The notes under the pieces: model-generated
What the model saw: only the letters and a program-made list of their open reading frames with translations
Databases searched by the model: none
Told to the model about the DNA's origin: nothing
Source of the DNA: CAZCZZ01 sp964503335
GTDB taxonomy: Bacteria > Verrucomicrobiota > Kiritimatiellia > CAIVKH01
Assembly (NCBI GenBank): GCA_964503335.1
Contig: CAZCZZ010000027.1
Location: 1 to 50,879 of the forward strand
Reading direction: 5' to 3'
DNA length: 50,879 nucleotides
Program-made: the position numbers and the translations under genes
Shown here: piece after piece, positions 49,778-50,879 of the stretch
Layout: each line of letters begins with the position of its first letter
Numbering within the stretch: the first letter of the stretch is position 1

Positions 49778-50797
49778 ATGCTTTCCGTCTACGATCTGGA
49801 TGCCGTGACCGCGTTCTGCCGCAAGAACGGCATCCACGATCACGCCCTCAAGCGATTCTACATCGCCTTCCTCAAGAAGGGCCGCCCGCTCGACGACTGC
49901 CTTCAAGCGCTGCCCGAGCCGGGTCGCACCGTCTTCGCGTCGCACGTGAAGTTCCACCAGCTCACGCTGGCGGAGAAGTATGACTCGGGGATCGATGGTG
50001 CGACGAAGCTCGTGTTCAAGACGCACGAGGGTTTCCGGCTCGAGACTGTGATCCTGCGCATCACGTCGGGTCGCACGAGCCTCTGCATTTCATCGCAGGT
50101 CGGCTGCGCCGCCGCCTGCGCGTTCTGTGCGACGGGGAAGATGGGATTGATGCGGAACCTGACCACGCACGAGATCCTCGACCAGGTCATTCTCGCCATG
50201 CGGATCCTGCGCGAAGAGGGCAGGGCGCTGAGGAATGTCGTGTTCATGGGCATGGGCGAGCCGTTCCATAATGAGAAGGCGGTGTACGAGGCGTTGGAGG
50301 TGCTGCGCGATGCGAAAGGATGCTATTTCGCCGAGCGACACCTTCTCGTGTCCACCGTCGGCATGGCCGCGGCGATGGTGCGGTTCGTCGAGCGCTTCCC
50401 GGACATCCGTATCGCGCTCAGCCTGCACAGCGCGCGACAGGATGTGCGGCGTGAGCTGATGCCGTCGGGAAAATCCCAATCCTTGGAAAAGCTCCGCGCG
50501 ATTTTTCCAATCGTTGGAAAACACGGCAACTTCATGGTCGAGTACCTGATGCTCAAAGGCGTGAACGATGGCCCCGAAGACCTCGCCGCCCTGATCGACC
50601 TCCTCCGCGGCGTCAACGTCCACATCAACCTCATCCAATTCAACCCGCACCCCGGCGCCGAGTTTGAACCCGTCACGAAACAAGCCCGCGAAGCCTTCGG
50701 CGCCGCCCTGCGCAAAGAAGGCTTCAAAGTCACCCTGCGCTATTCGCTCGGAAACGATATCGCCGCCGCCTGCGGCCAACTCGCCGGAAAGAATTAA
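49778..50797 (+). CDS. rlmN: RlmN/Cfr-family radical SAM RNA methyltransferase
   Basis: 339 residues from the ATG at 49778; earlier in-frame starts only translate the repeat element. The radical SAM motif is CAAACAFCATG (C-x3-C-x2-C). Other landmarks: GRTSLCISSQVGC, RNLTTHEILDQV, NVVFMGMGEPFHN, ALSLHSARQDVRRELMP, NFMVEYLMLKGVND and NLIQFNPHPG, ending RYSLGNDIAAACGQLAG with the second methyl-carrying Cys. RlmN methylates C2 of A2503 in 23S rRNA and A37 of some tRNAs. The C-terminal RYSLGNDI replaces the more usual R-x-SRGxDI, so a divergent subfamily is possible. No recognisable ribosome-binding site; the repeat occupies that region. Confidence 0.88.
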   Translation: MLSVYDLDAVTAFCRKNGIHDHALKRFYIAFLKKGRPLDDCLQALPEPGRTVFASHVKFHQLTLAEKYDSGIDGATKLVFKTHEGFRLETVILRITSGRTSLCISSQVGCAAACAFCATGKMGLMRNLTTHEILDQVILAMRILREEGRALRNVVFMGMGEPFHNEKAVYEALEVLRDAKGCYFAERHLLVSTVGMAAAMVRFVERFPDIRIALSLHSARQDVRRELMPSGKSQSLEKLRAIFPIVGKHGNFMVEYLMLKGVNDGPEDLAALIDLLRGVNVHINLIQFNPHPGAEFEPVTKQAREAFGAALRKEGFKVTLRYSLGNDIAAACGQLAGKN

Positions 50798-50810
50798 CCG
50801 CAGAGCCTTG

Positions 50811-50830
50811 CCGTGAGCCAAGTCGAACGG
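50811..50830. repeat. CCTGAGC/GTCGAAGG-type motif, copy 3
   Basis: CCGTGAGCCAAGTCGAACGG: CGTGAGC and GTCGAACGG with 2 bases between, 13 bp after the rlmN stop. Degenerate relative of the copies at 39653-39680 and 44115-44130. Confidence 0.4.
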
Positions 50831-50857
50831 ACGCAGAGAAGATCGCGTTTACTCGGA

Positions 50858-50879
50858 CTCAAATTTCAAATCTCGCATC
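50858..50879 (+). repeat. 7-bp-unit array running off the right edge
   Basis: Three head-to-tail units CTCAAAT, TTCAAAT, CTCGCAT and then C at the edge. The unit length matches the arrays at 31789, 32248 and 33529. Only one arm is visible. Confidence 0.5.

Overview
The window looks like one scaffold of a GC-rich, Gram-negative-type bacterium of the PVC group, most likely Kiritimatiellota or Verrucomicrobiota. The pointers are: an exported protein with a C-terminal VPEPS-hydrophobic-RRLRRSRR tail (PEP-CTERM sorting); a GFTLIELLVVIAIIAILAG pseudopilin ending in a GGNALYIDGH motif; several very large exported proteins built from lamin-tail, CotH, PKD, Ig-like and Ca-binding modules; and a MurA with Asp in place of the catalytic Cys, as in chlamydiae. 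The lineage is inference from gene content. A run of 100 N at 13822-13921 is a scaffold gap and truncates one gene.

Layout. 1-6660: exported proteins on the minus strand (M48 peptidase fragment, a CBM25-like/Asp-box propeller protein, a PEP-CTERM protein), a GT-C type membrane glycosyltransferase, an exported thioredoxin, and two YbjQ-like proteins. 6747-12435: a 1868-residue exported CotH/PKD/starch-binding-like protein behind a promoter with two palindromic operators; one operator closely matches the one in front of the CBM25-like gene, suggesting one LacI-type regulon. 12430-16091: a lipase maturation factor, then a zinc-ribbon protein/LemA/M48 protease operon. 16138-19273: pyrC, a short RpoD-type sigma factor translationally coupled to apt, and a small orphan. 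19283-27958: two multidomain subtilisin-family proteases with related C-terminal halves, separated by a small membrane protein. 27992-33525: queA, a pseudopilin, glmS and murA. 33610-36316: a Spy/CpxP-like protein, an alpha/beta hydrolase and an Xaa-Pro peptidase. 36807-39751: dnaA, dnaN and tRNA-Gln. 39824-44096: sixA, a type III polyketide synthase, ptsP and a GNAT acetyltransferase. 44153-50797: an exported beta-sandwich protein, a heterodimeric ABC exporter, an exported repeat protein and rlmN.

The most unusual layer is in the gaps between genes. A four-helix-bundle (S23/Avd-like) gene, bracketed by inverted arrays of 7-bp units, fills the glmS-murA gap almost exactly. Four further gaps carry arrays of the same design without a gene: a 7-bp-unit hairpin after murA, two 10-bp-unit hairpins around the gene at 48591-49610, and 7-bp units running off the right edge. 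Two other small palindromic families also recur: a CCGCG/CGCGG hairpin at 34343 and 48561, and a CCTGAGC/GTCGAAGG motif at 39653, 44115 and 50811. Together they suggest a population of short mobile or recombinogenic elements, with the four-helix-bundle locus as the only gene-bearing member seen here.

Functional themes: peptidoglycan precursor supply (glmS, murA), replication initiation (dnaA, dnaN), nucleotide supply (pyrC, apt), envelope quality control (LemA/M48, Spy-like, ABC exporter) and extracellular polymer or protein degradation (propeller/CBM, CotH and subtilisin proteins).
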